In this document: positions 16,293-26,273 of the stretch, piece by piece
How the letters are laid out: each line of letters starts with the position of its first letter
How positions within the stretch are numbered: the first letter of the stretch is position 1
Source of the DNA: JBBSEX01 sp038239345
GTDB lineage: Bacteria; Acidobacteriota; Terriglobia; Bryobacterales; Bryobacteraceae
Assembly (NCBI GenBank): GCA_038239345.1
Contig: JBBSEX010000028.1
Span: forward strand, 1 to 39,962
DNA: 39,962 nt
Reading direction: 5' to 3'
Program-made: the position numbers and the translations under genes
The notes under the pieces: model-generated
Databases searched by the model: none
The model's input: only the letters and a program-made list of their open reading frames with translations
Told to the model about the DNA's origin: nothing

Positions 16293-17570
16293 TCACGCGT
16301 CCCAAGCCTCGGGCTCCCTTAAGTACGGATCGACATCCACCGGGTCCGAGCGGCGCTGTAATCCGGCCTTGTAGATTCGCATCAGCTCGCCCGCAAGGCG
16401 GTCCCGGTCGAAGTACGCTTCGGCGGTTCGCCTGGCCTTGAGGCCGAGTTCACGCCGTAACTCCGGGTCAAGCGCAAGCTGAGCGATGCGATCCGACAAT
16501 GCGGCAGCATGGCCGGGCGGGAACCCGAGCGCGCCATCGCCCAGAGCTAGTAGTTCGGCTGCGCCTCCCGCAGCACTGATTATCACAGCGCTGCCGGACG
16601 CCATCCCTTCGGCGATCACCATTCCGAAAGGCTCTGGCTTGGTGCTGGCATGCACCAGGATATGGAGCGAACGCATGATGGGCGCGGAGTTGAAGCGGAA
16701 TCCGGTGATTCCGACCCGGTCCGCGATGCCTAGCTGAGCCGCGAGCGAGTGCAGGTCGTTCGGGTCGCCTTGGCTGCCGTCCGTCTGATACAAAGCGCCT
16801 CCGATGATGTAAGCGCGAACCGGGATTTCAGGCGGCAGCATAGCGATGGCGCGCAAGAACAGGGCGTGGCCCTTCCAGCGGGCCATGGTCGCCAGCAAGC
16901 CGACCCGGATAGTGCCGGGCGGAGCAGGTGGCAAGTTGACGAGCCGGTCCAGATCAAGCGCGTCTCCGGCAGGACAAAAACGGTTCAGATCCACACCGTT
17001 ATAGACAGGCATGATTCGGAGCCGAGAGCCGCAGGCAATTCTCAAATCGCGGGCTGTGCTAGAGGAGTTCGCGATCGCGCCTGCGCACATTCCGGCATGG
17101 CACCGCAGTAACCTGCTCATGAAAGGCCGGGGCGTCACATAATCGTGGATGTGCCAGAATATCGGGGTTGCGGAGCGCCGCGTCCAATTGCCGAGTAGAA
17201 GCATTTTGAACCCATGCGCATGCACGACGTCGGGATTGAGTTCCCGGATTGCGGAGCGGAGCCGTTGAACGTATTTAGCGATGGCTAAAGAGGCATACGC
17301 GATTTTGCGGGCCACCGACCATCGTGAAACCTGAAAACCCGCTGGCCCGCCCGCCGCGGCGTCGCCGAGTTGAGCCAATTCGATGGGGTAGGGAATCACC
17401 TCAACCCCGACTCCTAGGTCTCTCGCGAGCGGAATCAGCATTCCATCCTGGCCCACGATCAGATGCAAATGCCAGTGCGGAGCAGCGGAACGAATGCTGG
17501 CAAGCATATCCAGCAGACTGATTTCGGCGCCTCCCAAGTGGCCAGTCGGGTTGAGGTACAAGACCTTCAT
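16293..17570 (-). CDS. GT4-family glycosyltransferase
   Basis: This intact two-domain enzyme of about 425 residues has the N-terminal YLNPTGHLGGAEISLLDML, VVHAHGFKM and NGVDLNRFCP, then the C-terminal KPEPFGMVIAEGMASG with the E-x7-E motif that binds the sugar nucleotide. It should transfer a sugar from a nucleotide donor to the lipid-linked repeat unit at the cytoplasmic membrane face. The specificity is not readable. It lies about 40 bases after the Wzc-like gene on the same strand, so it belongs to that transcription unit. Confidence 0.88.
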   Translation of the reverse strand: MKVLYLNPTGHLGGAEISLLDMLASIRSAAPHWHLHLIVGQDGMLIPLARDLGVGVEVIPYPIELAQLGDAAAGGPAGFQVSRWSVARKIAYASLAIAKYVQRLRSAIRELNPDVVHAHGFKMLLLGNWTRRSATPIFWHIHDYVTPRPFMSRLLRCHAGMCAGAIANSSSTARDLRIACGSRLRIMPVYNGVDLNRFCPAGDALDLDRLVNLPPAPPGTIRVGLLATMARWKGHALFLRAIAMLPPEIPVRAYIIGGALYQTDGSQGDPNDLHSLAAQLGIADRVGITGFRFNSAPIMRSLHILVHASTKPEPFGMVIAEGMASGSAVIISAAGGAAELLALGDGALGFPPGHAAALSDRIAQLALDPELRRELGLKARRTAEAYFDRDRLAGELMRIYKAGLQRRSDPVDVDPYLREPEAWDA

Positions 17571-17613
17571 GCGCTGATTTCAGAGCCGGCACTGCCGGAA
17601 GCAGGCGCTCTTT

Positions 17614-19935
17614 CTACGTGCTTTGCTTGCCCTCGTAGGCCCGGTAATTCTTGTAATATCCGTTGTACCCGTAGGCACTGGTATGGCGAGGGTTCCAGTC
17701 GTTCAGAATGGTTCCGATCAGGGCCGTTCCATCTTCGCGGAAGCGCTCTTTGGCTACTAAGGCGACGTCTCTTGTTGTTCGTCCGGACCTTACCACCATG
17801 ATGACTCCGTCGGCGAACCTGGCCAGGATGCGGGCATCGGGAATCTGGAGAACCGGGGGAGTATCGAAAATAACGCCGTCATAGTTTTCCCGGACCAGCC
17901 GCAGTAACTCGGGCATACGGGCTGAATAGAGCAGATCGGAGACCTTGGACGTCACTGGCCCGCTGGTGAGCACGGTCAGGCCCTTCACGCCGGTAGCCTG
18001 GGCCGCATCCGAGAGGAGTTTTATGGTGAGCGGCTCTTCCGATTCGAGGAGATCGCTCAACCCGCGCACGTTATCCTTGCCAAAGATCACATGCAGGCGT
18101 GGGCGGCGCATGTCGGCGTCGATCAACAAGACTTTGCGCCGGGTCTCCGCCATGGCAATTGCCAGATTACTGGCAATGGTGGTCTTTCCCTCACCGGGAG
18201 CGGCGCTGGTTAGCACAAAAACGGAGCTGTTCTTGTCCAGGCCGGTTGAGAACAGCAGTGACGCGAGGGTGGCCCGGAAGGAGTCCGCAAGTAACGATGG
18301 ACCCTTCTCGCACATCACCAATTCCACCACCCCTTGCGTCGAGGGACCTTCAGCGGCGGGTATCGGGCTGAGCGTTTTCTGCCCCTTTGAACTGGACCCA
18401 TAAGAAAAGCGCCCCATTCCGGCCGCTGGGATGACGCCCAGTTCGGGAAGGCTTAGATAGAGCGATGTCTCCCCAGGATCCTGTAAGCTTCGATTCACTC
18501 GTTCGCGGAGCGTTACCAGTCCCAAGCCGGCTACCAGTCCGCCCAGCAGTCCCAGGCCGATATTCTTGACCAGATTCGGCCGATAAGGCATCCCCGGCGG
18601 CTTGGCCGGATCGACAACGCTCAAATTGGTGGCCCGCATGGCCGCGCTGATTCCCGCTTCCTTGACGCGCTGGAGCATGGCTTCATAGAGCTGGCGATTG
18701 GTATCCACCTCACGCTTCAAGATGTCGTACCGGATGGCCTTGACGGATTGACCGGACACCGTGTGGTTCTGAGTTTCGTAAGCCTCAACCAGCAACTTCT
18801 CGCGCCGCCCCGCCGCTTCGAATTCGTCGTGGATCTTCTTAAGAACTTGCGCTTTTTCCTTAGTGAGAGCAGCCTCGAGTTCTTCGATTTGAGCGTCAAG
18901 TCTTTTTACTTTCACGTTGGCTGGGGTCATCGTGGAGCTGAGTTCGGCGCGTTGCCTGCGGAGATCCACCAACTTGGCTTGGTAGTCGCGGAGAGCGACG
19001 CTGTCGTAGAGCTCGGGAAGCGTTCCGCTGGTTTGTGCAGCGGCGAGTTCGTAAGAGGATTGTTTGAGAACACGGTCCGCTTGCGCCTTGGACAGCTCTT
19101 GCTGAAGCTGGCGCAACTTCTCTTCGGCAACGCTCGATTTCTCATTTGTGAATTGGAGCCCCGCCTTCTGCGCATAGCCCTGCAACTCGGCCTCGCTGCG
19201 TTCCAGCTTCAACTTGACGTCCCGCAACTGAACGGTTAACCACTCGCCAGTATCCTGCGTCATCTTCCAACGGCTCTCGCGAGTATAGGCGATGAATTCC
19301 TGCACCAAAACATTGACAAAGTCAGAGGCTAGCCCGGGGCTGGGTGAATCGGCGAAAACTTCCACGATGTGGGTGCTTCCGATTATTCTTGCCTGAACGG
19401 TCATGGCGGTGCGCTTCAACATGTCCCCCCACGTGAGAGGTTTGCGAATCTCGATCCCCCAAAGTAACAGACCCCGGGACGCGCTTTCAGGCTGCGCAGC
19501 AGCGGCGTGCTGCTCGGTCAGCTTCCGGATCGTGCGATCGACGAGCACATCACTCTGCAGAATCTTCATCTGCGTTTGGATATAAGCTTCGGCCGAATAG
19601 TCCTGAAGGGCATTGGTCGGGTCGACCGACTTCATGTTCAGAAAATTGTCATTGACTCCCTGAACTTCGATGGTCGTCCGCGCCTGATAGATGGGTGTCT
19701 GAGGTATGGTGAAGGCGAAGGCGGCCAGTGCCCCGAGAACGCTAACGAGCAAAATCGCGCCCTTGCGCCGCTGGATCAGACGCCAGTATCGGAGGATCAG
19801 ACTAGGTTCGTGATCGGCCCGGGAGTCATTTTGGACAAACTCTGAAGAAGAGTGATTCACGCCATTGCGAGAATATTGTCCAAGGGGAACAATCTCAACC
19901 TGGGCTCCGTTATTAGGGGGATTAAGTTGATTCAT
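17614..19935 (-). CDS. Wzc/GumC-like polysaccharide co-polymerase with fused BY-kinase
   Basis: This protein of about 773 residues has a Wzz domain with a first membrane helix at about residues 55-75 (AILLVSVLGALAAFAFTI), long coiled coils (about 230-420) and a second helix at about 453-475. A bacterial tyrosine-kinase domain follows, with Walker A AAPGEGKTT near residue 580 and Walker A' VLLIDADMRRP. The C-terminus has a tyrosine cluster (YGYNGYYKNYRAY) typical of autophosphorylated BY-kinases. It would control chain length and export together with the Wza-like protein. It leads a minus-strand transcript. The upstream leader of 170 bases contains a possible operator (19997-20013). Confidence 0.92.
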   Translation of the reverse strand: MNQLNPPNNGAQVEIVPLGQYSRNGVNHSSSEFVQNDSRADHEPSLILRYWRLIQRRKGAILLVSVLGALAAFAFTIPQTPIYQARTTIEVQGVNDNFLNMKSVDPTNALQDYSAEAYIQTQMKILQSDVLVDRTIRKLTEQHAAAAQPESASRGLLLWGIEIRKPLTWGDMLKRTAMTVQARIIGSTHIVEVFADSPSPGLASDFVNVLVQEFIAYTRESRWKMTQDTGEWLTVQLRDVKLKLERSEAELQGYAQKAGLQFTNEKSSVAEEKLRQLQQELSKAQADRVLKQSSYELAAAQTSGTLPELYDSVALRDYQAKLVDLRRQRAELSSTMTPANVKVKRLDAQIEELEAALTKEKAQVLKKIHDEFEAAGRREKLLVEAYETQNHTVSGQSVKAIRYDILKREVDTNRQLYEAMLQRVKEAGISAAMRATNLSVVDPAKPPGMPYRPNLVKNIGLGLLGGLVAGLGLVTLRERVNRSLQDPGETSLYLSLPELGVIPAAGMGRFSYGSSSKGQKTLSPIPAAEGPSTQGVVELVMCEKGPSLLADSFRATLASLLFSTGLDKNSSVFVLTSAAPGEGKTTIASNLAIAMAETRRKVLLIDADMRRPRLHVIFGKDNVRGLSDLLESEEPLTIKLLSDAAQATGVKGLTVLTSGPVTSKVSDLLYSARMPELLRLVRENYDGVIFDTPPVLQIPDARILARFADGVIMVVRSGRTTRDVALVAKERFREDGTALIGTILNDWNPRHTSAYGYNGYYKNYRAYEGKQST

Positions 19936-19996
19936 TGAAGTTTGACTACTGCGCGGCGGACGATTAACCGCTCTTAGCGCAAGCTCCGCTCAAAAA

Positions 19997-20013
19997 GTCA
20001 CATCTGAAGTGAC
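19997..20013. promoter_or_regulatory. Imperfect palindrome upstream of the Wzc-like gene
   Basis: GTCACATCTGAAGTGAC has 5-base inverted arms (GTCAC/GTGAC). It lies about 60 bases before the wzc-like start. GGTCAG is repeated just beyond it (20020-20037). It may be a repressor or activator site. No clear -35/-10 pair was identified. Confidence 0.3.
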
Positions 20014-20113
20014 CCAACCCGGTCAGTATGTGGTCAGATTACCATGAACGGAATGAACTCTCGGCTCTTTAACCTGTTAAAAAGAGAGTGAAAGTTTGCC
20101 CTTGCGGCAGCCT

Positions 20114-20176
20114 TGGTTCTATCGCAAGCCGTACCAGCGAATGAACCGGTAGTGTGAGGCGAGTGGAAGACCGCCG
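20114..20176 (-). pseudogene. Remnant of an FkbM-type methyltransferase N-terminus
   Basis: Sixty-three bases align without a gap to 22651-22713, the start of the broken FkbM gene. On the minus strand they encode GLPLASHYRFIRWYGLR followed by a stop, against CFPLASPYQFIRWSGLR there. Nothing more of the gene follows. Confidence 0.65.
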
Positions 20177-20352
20177 TCTTACACAGTCGTGCATGATGGT
20201 TTCCGGTCCCAATCAGCAGATTTTGCGTCTTCCTGATGTCCTATATATATGAAGCGGGTCCGAACCTGAACTTTACAACGGGACCGGGACTTGTTCTTTA
20301 AAGATGCAGAAATCGATGATGGAAATGGGAGTTGATGGCGCCGTCGGACCTT

Positions 20353-20500
20353 TCTTGCAGAGTATTTCCCGCATTGATCAGCCGTCTTGGCAGGGGTGGG
20401 TTTCGTGGTCGCGCATCTGCTCGAAAAGCCGATCACGGTTTATGGTAAGGGGAAACAGGTTCAAGATCTGCTCTACGTGGACGATTTGGCGGATTGTTAG
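20353..20500 (+). pseudogene. Rearranged fragment of the SDR epimerase gene
   Basis: Positions 20394-20499 match 32466-32576 of the intact epimerase gene (AHLLEKPITVYG...DLLYVDD region), with a 7-base deletion and scattered changes. Positions 20355-20382 match 32580-32607, which lies downstream in the intact gene but comes first here. The order is therefore permuted, as if two partial copies had been joined. Confidence 0.7.
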
Positions 20501-20727
20501 GAGAAACGCGTCACCGTTTTGCAGCCGATGAAACCACCGCCTTCAGGTAATCAGAACTCGCAGAACAGTAATGCTTACATAAGTTAAAAGCGAGGGGGCC
20601 GGAACATCCCCAGGTTGCCTTAATTCGCCTCAGCCGGCAGATTGATTGTTGCTTGACACGGACTTTCCTGGTCTAACGCTCTTACCAGTGGCCCCGATGT
20701 TAAGATTGGCCTTCGTGACCCAGGCCT

Positions 20728-21866
20728 ATGGGCTTCAAAAATCCCGTCCATGATCCACCGAGGCGCATCTTGGAACTCGACGGGATCAGGGGCTTCGCTG
20801 TAGCGCTGGTTCTGCTGGACCACTTCTGGCCCAATGTGGGAGCTTGGCGCGTCGCACTCCCAGTGACGGGAATGGGCTGGATCGGCGTCGATCTATTCTT
20901 CGTCTTGAGTGGATTTCTGATTACCGGGATATTGATCGACAACCTTGACCAACCGGACTATTTCCGCCGTTTCTACATACGCCGTGGGTTCCGGATTTTC
21001 CCACTCTACTACGCCTTTCTTATTCTGATTTTCGGCTTTCTAACGGTCTGGAACGGCGGGCGCGATCTGATAAAGCTCCGGACAGAATGGGGATCTCCCG
21101 TTTGGTTCTTTATTTACCTTGCGAACTTCATTACGATCGCCAAGGGAATCTTTCCCGTATTTGGCCCCTTAGGACCGCCATGGTCCTTGCAGATTGAGGA
21201 GCAATTTTACTTCGGGTTTCCGATAGTAGTCCGATTGGTCCGTAAAAGGTTTGAGGTACTGATGATAGCGATGCTTCTAGGGTCGCTGGCTTGGCGTGTT
21301 CTTATGCTAATCTATGCGCCGGAAAACGCCATGATTCAATACGTAGGCACACTCAGCAGGCTGGACGCCCTAGCGGCAGGAGGTCTCGCAGCGTTTTGAT
21401 ACGGCGCCTTAAACGAGACTACCTGCGGAAAGCCACTCTGTGGGTGCCGCTTTCCATGCTCTCGCTGGTGCTACTTTACGTCTGGGCGGGCAACGAACCC
21501 AGCCACCCTGTGACCCGCCCGGTGGGCTTTTCGCTCAACGCTGTGGCGTTCGCTGCGCTGATTTTGTGGGCAGTCCAGCGCCAGAACGAGCCGGCATCCG
21601 CTCTATTTCGCTGGACGCCGGTCAGATGGCTTGGAAAAATCTCGTATGGAGTGTACCTGCTTCAATTGCCAGTGCAATCGATGGTGAAGCTGCTGATCAA
21701 GTCGCCCCTGCTGGGAACGTCGCAACGGGCAGCGGCCCAAAGTCTGGCATGGTTGACAACAACCTTGGCCGTAGCCTGGCTCTCTTGGCGATATTTCGAA
21801 AAGCCTTTGCAGGATTACGGTCATGAACTCACAACTAGAAAACCACGCCTGAGCGGAGTGGGCTAA
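20728..21866 (+). pseudogene. Acyltransferase-3 family protein split by one frameshift
   Basis: The first frame (20728-21399) starts ILELDGIRGFAVALVLLDHF and contains FFVLSGFLITGILID and PPWSLQIEEQFYFGFP, all typical of OafA-like membrane acyltransferases. It stops after LAAGGLAAF. The next frame continues directly with RLKRDYLRKATLWVPLSML and the final helices, ending KISYGVYLLQLP...WRYFEKPL. The joined product would be about 380 residues, the normal length. The single frameshift near 21397 may be a true mutation or a sequence error, since everything else is well preserved. The normal role is to add acetyl or similar groups to a surface sugar. Confidence 0.75.
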
Positions 21867-22718
21867 GAAACACCTGAGATTTCGAATCGAAGCAAACCCG
21901 CGCCCCAGCATGCAAAACGACGACGAAGCGCCGAGGTCGGGTTGCACCTCCGCCCCCATCCGAGCCTTATTCTGCTCGTACCAGATCTCCCGAACGACGC
22001 CAGCCTCAAGAGTCGTTCGCAACCCATTAAGGCGCACATATCTGCCCCTTCAACATCGACCTTCAAAATTGATATGGGGTCCAGAACGGATCATCTCATC
22101 CACACCGACCACATCGACTTCTATGCAACGATCGGACTCCTCCAGGGTTAATCCTCCCCACCCCCGTCTGATCCGTTGGACCAACATCGAACCAGAGCCT
22201 TCCCGGTGCCGACCCGGCTGGCGACGGGACTACTGGATCTGCCCGCCGAGCCGATTATGATTGACGTTCCGCCGGAGAAGATCAATGTTGCGAGGTGAGG
22301 CCTCAAACGCAATGCACTTGTTGGACGAATTGCATCCTGCCCATAGCAGTGCGAAATAGCCGAGAATGGCTCCGATATCGACCAGGGTGCCACCTTGCCG
22401 AGCCGCTTCGATGATGCGGCGGGTCAGCGCAGGTTGATACACTCCGGTGAATGCGATGCAGGCGGAAATCCAGTCCCCTGGTACCAATTCCATGCTCACC
22501 AGCGGACAGTGTCGCAGACTCGCCGATTTAAACAACGGAAGCCAGTCGTTTTGCCTGCTGCGGTACAAGCGCGACCAGACCGAAATGCGCAGTCGATCAG
22601 GGCCTACCCGAACAAGCCATGGGCGGTTCATCCGATCACTGTACCAAGTGTGGTTCCGTCGTAAACCGGACCACCGAATGAACTGGTAGGGTGAAGCGAG
22701 TGGAAAACAGCGGGCCAA
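21863..22718 (-). pseudogene. FkbM-family methyltransferase, multiply frameshifted
   Basis: The N-terminal frame (22718-22230) has PGDWISACIAFTGVYQPALT, then GGTLVDIGAILGYFALLWAG (the SAM-binding motif I region) and CIAFEASPRNIDLLRRNVNH. It then stops. The C-terminal part continues in other frames with KVDVEGAD, ALMGCERLL and REIWYEQNKARM, which are FkbM features. At least two frameshifts lie between. It is convergent with the frameshifted acyltransferase. The intact FkbM gene at 34089 may perform such a function today. Confidence 0.72.
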
Positions 22719-22808
22719 CTTGCCAGGATTACTGGCGACTTAAAGCATTGCGGGCTAGCTTAGTAAACATGTCGTTGCAGGAAATGATTCCGACTAAGGT
22801 CGAGGGTG

Positions 22809-23957
22809 ATGGCTGAGATCGCGCGCCCCGCGGCACCCCTACAGTTCCTGGAGCCTTACCGCCGCATAACGTCGACCGGCCGGTTCATCCCCGAAATCGA
22901 CGGACTGCGCTTCCTCGCCATTCTGTCGGTCTTTGTTTACCATTTGAGCGGGGATGTTTTCCGCCACTCGCCGCAGGGGTACTCACAATCGCTCGGTTCC
23001 AACTGGTTTTTCCTTGTAACTCAGATTTTAAATATCGGCGTACCATTGTTTTTCGTTATAAGCGGATTTGTTCTGAGTCTGCCTTTTGCCGAGGCACGCC
23101 GGAATCTAAGGCGCCCGGTGTCGCTCAAAAAATATTTCCTGCGACGCTTGACACGCCTGGAGCCGCCTTATTTTTTGTGCCTCCTTCTGTTCTTCGTTTT
23201 GAAGATCGTCACGAGCAGGGGCAGCGCCTCTGTCTTGCTTCCTAATCTGATCGCCAGTACCTTCTACGTACACAATCTCGTCTTTGGCAGACCGAGCGAT
23301 ATTGACTTTGTAGCCTGGTCGCTGGAAATTGAGATTCAGTTCTACATTCTCGTTCCTCTGCTAGCATCAGTCTTTGGAATCGCAAACGTCCCAGCTCGGA
23401 GGTCGATGCTAGTTACGTTAGTTCTATTGGCAACGGCGGTAAGCAGGTTCGCTTCCGGACACACCCTTCTGCAACTCTCGTTCCTCGGATACGCACAATA
23501 CTTTCTCGCCGGCTTTCTCCTGACTGAGTTCTACCTGTCGGATGAAAGGCGGCCCGGGAAGAGCCGACTCTGGGATTTCACCTCAGTCGCCGGTTGGTCT
23601 TTATTATTGGCCTTGCTGGTACGTGGGGGAGCAACCATTCAGTGGGTGGCACCGTGGCTGATCCTATTACTCTATGTCGCGGCATTCGAGGGCGTTACCG
23701 TCCAGCGCTTCCTCGCCAGCCCATGGATCACAACGATCGGCGGCATGTGTTACACGATATATCTGTTGCATAACTATGCCATCGCAGCGCTGGGAATGGT
23801 AACGCAACGCCTCAGCCCCGCTGGTCCATTCTCCTTCCGGCTGATTATTCAGTTCGTTTTAATGACGCCTATCGTACTTGTGATCAGCGCCCTGTATTTC
23901 CGCTTGATCGAACGTCCCTGCATGCGCCATTGGCCCGTAGACCCAGCGAGCGGCTAA
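22809..23957 (+). CDS. Acyltransferase-3 family membrane protein
   Basis: This protein of about 382 residues has around ten membrane helices. It starts with FIPEIDGLRFLAILSVFVYH, in which the conserved His follows the R/D-GLR motif, then has PLFFVISGFVLSL, FLRRLTRLEPPYF and DFVAWSLEIEIQFYILVPLL. This is the OafA/YrhL-type fold, which O-acylates sugars. ATG 22809 is preferred to the adjacent GTG 22806. It opens a plus-strand set of EPS genes; the following glycosyltransferase starts 10 bases after its stop. Confidence 0.88.
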   Translation: MAEIARPAAPLQFLEPYRRITSTGRFIPEIDGLRFLAILSVFVYHLSGDVFRHSPQGYSQSLGSNWFFLVTQILNIGVPLFFVISGFVLSLPFAEARRNLRRPVSLKKYFLRRLTRLEPPYFLCLLLFFVLKIVTSRGSASVLLPNLIASTFYVHNLVFGRPSDIDFVAWSLEIEIQFYILVPLLASVFGIANVPARRSMLVTLVLLATAVSRFASGHTLLQLSFLGYAQYFLAGFLLTEFYLSDERRPGKSRLWDFTSVAGWSLLLALLVRGGATIQWVAPWLILLLYVAAFEGVTVQRFLASPWITTIGGMCYTIYLLHNYAIAALGMVTQRLSPAGPFSFRLIIQFVLMTPIVLVISALYFRLIERPCMRHWPVDPASG

Positions 23958-23967
23958 GCTGGTTCAA

Positions 23968-25122
23968 TTGCCGCTAGAGAAGAAGCCATACCTGCTGGTA
24001 ACAGGCGACCTGGTGACCACAGGTGGAATGGATCGGGCCAATTTAGCTCTGGCACAATATCTGTCGGATTGCGGATATGAAGTGCATGTTGTCGCTCATC
24101 GCGTGGATGTGGAACTGGCCGCGCGCGCCAATGTCTTTGTCCATCGAGTGCCGAAGCCGCTGAACTCGTGCTCGCTCGGCGGAGTGCTCTTGCGGCGTGC
24201 CGGAGAGCTCTGGGCTGTTAGAATCGCGGAGCGTGGTGGATGCGTAGTCGTGAACGGCGGCAATTGCAACTGGGCCGGCGTGAACTGGGTTCACTACGTC
24301 CACGCCGCTTATGAACCGACCGTGAACGGCAGTCCGCTGCAGCGTTTGAAGTCGCACTGGACACATCGCGCTTTTCTGCGGCAAGAGTCCAGGGCGCTCC
24401 AGCGGGCCTGTTTGATTCTGGCGAATTCGGAGCGGACGAGACAGGATTTGATCGCACGCCTGGGCATCCCGCCCGATCTTATCCAAACTGTCTACTATGG
24501 CACCGACCGGGAGCGTTTTCATCCGGCAACACCCGACGAGCGAGCGGCAGCTCTCCACGAGCTCTCGTGGGATCCGGCGACCCCTTTTGTGGCGTTTGTG
24601 GGCTCGCCGGATGATCGCCGGAAAGGATTCGCCACGCTCTTCAAGGCCTGGGTCACGCTTTGTTCGGATGCAAGATGGGACGCCAACCTTGCGGTGGTCG
24701 GACACTGCGCAGACCTGCCATCTTGGACTTCGTGCGCGGAGGCCTGCGGTGTAGGGTCCCGAATTTTGTTCCTCGGATTCCGTCAAGATGTACACACGGT
24801 GCTGGCCGGGTGCTCGTGCGTGGTGGCGCCGACGCACTACGAAGCTTTCGGCCTCGGGGTTCAGGAGGGGCTGTGCCGCGGCTTACCGGCGGTGGTCAGC
24901 GAGAATTCAGGCGTCGCTGAAATTTTTCCTTCCGCCCTGAAACCGTTGCTCTTACCGGATTCGGGCAACGTTGACTGTCTCGTCAGGCGGCTTTGGCTGT
25001 GGCGTTCAAACATGGCGGACTTTCAGGCGGCGGCAGTGTCCTTTTCTCAAGAACTCCTCGCTTATTCCTGGGACCAAATGGCTGCCCGCATCGTGACGTT
25101 GATCGAGGCCGACCGGCCATGA
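23968..25122 (+). CDS. GT4-family glycosyltransferase (TTG start)
   Basis: This enzyme of about 384 residues has the N-terminal LLVTGDLVTTGGMDRANLAL, the middle LANSERTRQDLIARLGIPPD and VVYYGTDRERFHP-like acceptor region, FVGSPDDRRKGFATLF, and the donor motif THYEAFGLGVQEGLCRG (E-x7-E). The start is TTG at 23968, as no ATG fits the conserved N-terminus. Its stop overlaps the next start (ATGA). It is a cytosolic, membrane-associated sugar transferase; donor and acceptor are unknown. Confidence 0.87.
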   Translation: MPLEKKPYLLVTGDLVTTGGMDRANLALAQYLSDCGYEVHVVAHRVDVELAARANVFVHRVPKPLNSCSLGGVLLRRAGELWAVRIAERGGCVVVNGGNCNWAGVNWVHYVHAAYEPTVNGSPLQRLKSHWTHRAFLRQESRALQRACLILANSERTRQDLIARLGIPPDLIQTVYYGTDRERFHPATPDERAAALHELSWDPATPFVAFVGSPDDRRKGFATLFKAWVTLCSDARWDANLAVVGHCADLPSWTSCAEACGVGSRILFLGFRQDVHTVLAGCSCVVAPTHYEAFGLGVQEGLCRGLPAVVSENSGVAEIFPSALKPLLLPDSGNVDCLVRRLWLWRSNMADFQAAAVSFSQELLAYSWDQMAARIVTLIEADRP

Positions 25123-26273
25123 ACCGGCCACTGCGCGTCGTATCCATCGCCCACTCGTACTCCGTCGCGCTGAACCGGCGGCTCGCCCATGAGATGGCAC
25201 GCGCCGGGACTGGCCGGTGGGAAGTGACAGCGGTGGCTCCGGAGCTGCTGCATGGTGATTTTGGCTTGACACGTCTGCAGCCGGAAGCAAGCGAGTCGTG
25301 CCGTCTGGAAGCCGTACCGTTGCACTTCTCCAAGTTCGTGCACGGCATGCTCTATGGACACCGGCTTCGGACTATTTTGAACCACACTTGGGACGTCGTA
25401 CATTGTTGGGAGGAACCGTACATCGCGGTTGGCGCCCAGATTGCTCGTTGGAGCCGCCCAAACTCCCGGTTGTTGTTCTACACTTTCCAAAATATTGGCA
25501 AGCGGTATCCGCCACCATTTTCCTGGTCTGAAAGATATTGCCTGGACCGCTGCAGCGGTTGGATCGCGGCTGGCCAGACTGTAGCCCGAGCCCAGCTCGG
25601 ACGGAAGTGCGGATATGAGGAACGCCCTTGGTGCATTTTGCCGCCTGGCGTTGACATCGACAGGTTTTGTCCCAATCCGGAGCTTCGGAGTCGGGCCTTG
25701 ACTCATCTCAATTGGCTCCCGAACGCACCCGTGGTGGGGTTTGTCGGCCGATTCCGTCCAGAAAAGGGCTTGGCAATGCTGACCGCTGCATTGGGCCACA
25801 TGCCTTCCGGCTGGAATGCCCTGTTCGTCGGTACCGGGCCTATGGAAGATATGCTGCATCGGTGGGCAGCACCATATGGGGATCGCGTTCGGATTGCTAC
25901 GGACGTCACTCACGATCGCGTTCCGTTTTATCTGAATGCTATGGACATTCTTTGCGTCCCCAGTCAAACGACGGCCACTTGGCGCGAGCAATTTGGACGA
26001 GTGATCATAGAAGCGTTCGCGTGCGGCGTTCCGGTGATTGGAAGCGACAGCGGAGAAATCCCTTATGTGATCGGCGATAACGGTTTAATCGCCGCTGAAG
26101 GCAGCGAGTCGGCGTGGACAAGTGTACTGTCCGGACTAATTGCAAGCCCAGAACGCCGTGCCGAACTAGCAGGCCGTGCGGCGGAGACTGCTCGTTCCAC
26201 TTATGCCTGGCCCATCATCGCCCGCAGGCACCTGGAGTTTTTCAGTTCAATCCTGGATCGCTCCGCGATCTGA
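25119..26273 (+). CDS. GT4-family glycosyltransferase
   Basis: This protein of about 384 residues starts at ATG 25119, overlapping the upstream stop by 4 bases. It shows RVVSIAHSYSVALNRRLAHE, VVHCWEEPYIAVGAQIARW, PPGVDIDRFCPN, VVGFVGRFRPEKGLAML and the donor motif WREQFGRVIIEAFACG. The frame is open upstream to 24993, but that part lies in the preceding gene. It is the second of a coupled pair and probably adds the sugar before or after its neighbour. About 620 bases of gene-free sequence follow. Confidence 0.88.
   Translation: MNRPLRVVSIAHSYSVALNRRLAHEMARAGTGRWEVTAVAPELLHGDFGLTRLQPEASESCRLEAVPLHFSKFVHGMLYGHRLRTILNHTWDVVHCWEEPYIAVGAQIARWSRPNSRLLFYTFQNIGKRYPPPFSWSERYCLDRCSGWIAAGQTVARAQLGRKCGYEERPWCILPPGVDIDRFCPNPELRSRALTHLNWLPNAPVVGFVGRFRPEKGLAMLTAALGHMPSGWNALFVGTGPMEDMLHRWAAPYGDRVRIATDVTHDRVPFYLNAMDILCVPSQTTATWREQFGRVIIEAFACGVPVIGSDSGEIPYVIGDNGLIAAEGSESAWTSVLSGLIASPERRAELAGRAAETARSTYAWPIIARRHLEFFSSILDRSAI

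Larger units (their letters stand above)
19936..20727. other. Gene-free stretch of about 790 bases between divergent transcripts
   Basis: It separates the minus-strand Wzc-like gene from the plus-strand acyltransferase, so it should hold both promoters. It contains the palindrome at 19997, the FkbM and epimerase remnants, and a TTGACA at 20654 with a weak -10-like TAACGC 16 bases later. No intact gene was seen in 20501-20727. Confidence 0.5.

Noticed and set aside
20654..20681. Promoter with TTGACA before the acyltransferase
   Set aside because: The -10 partner is poor, so it is only mentioned in the gene-free stretch.
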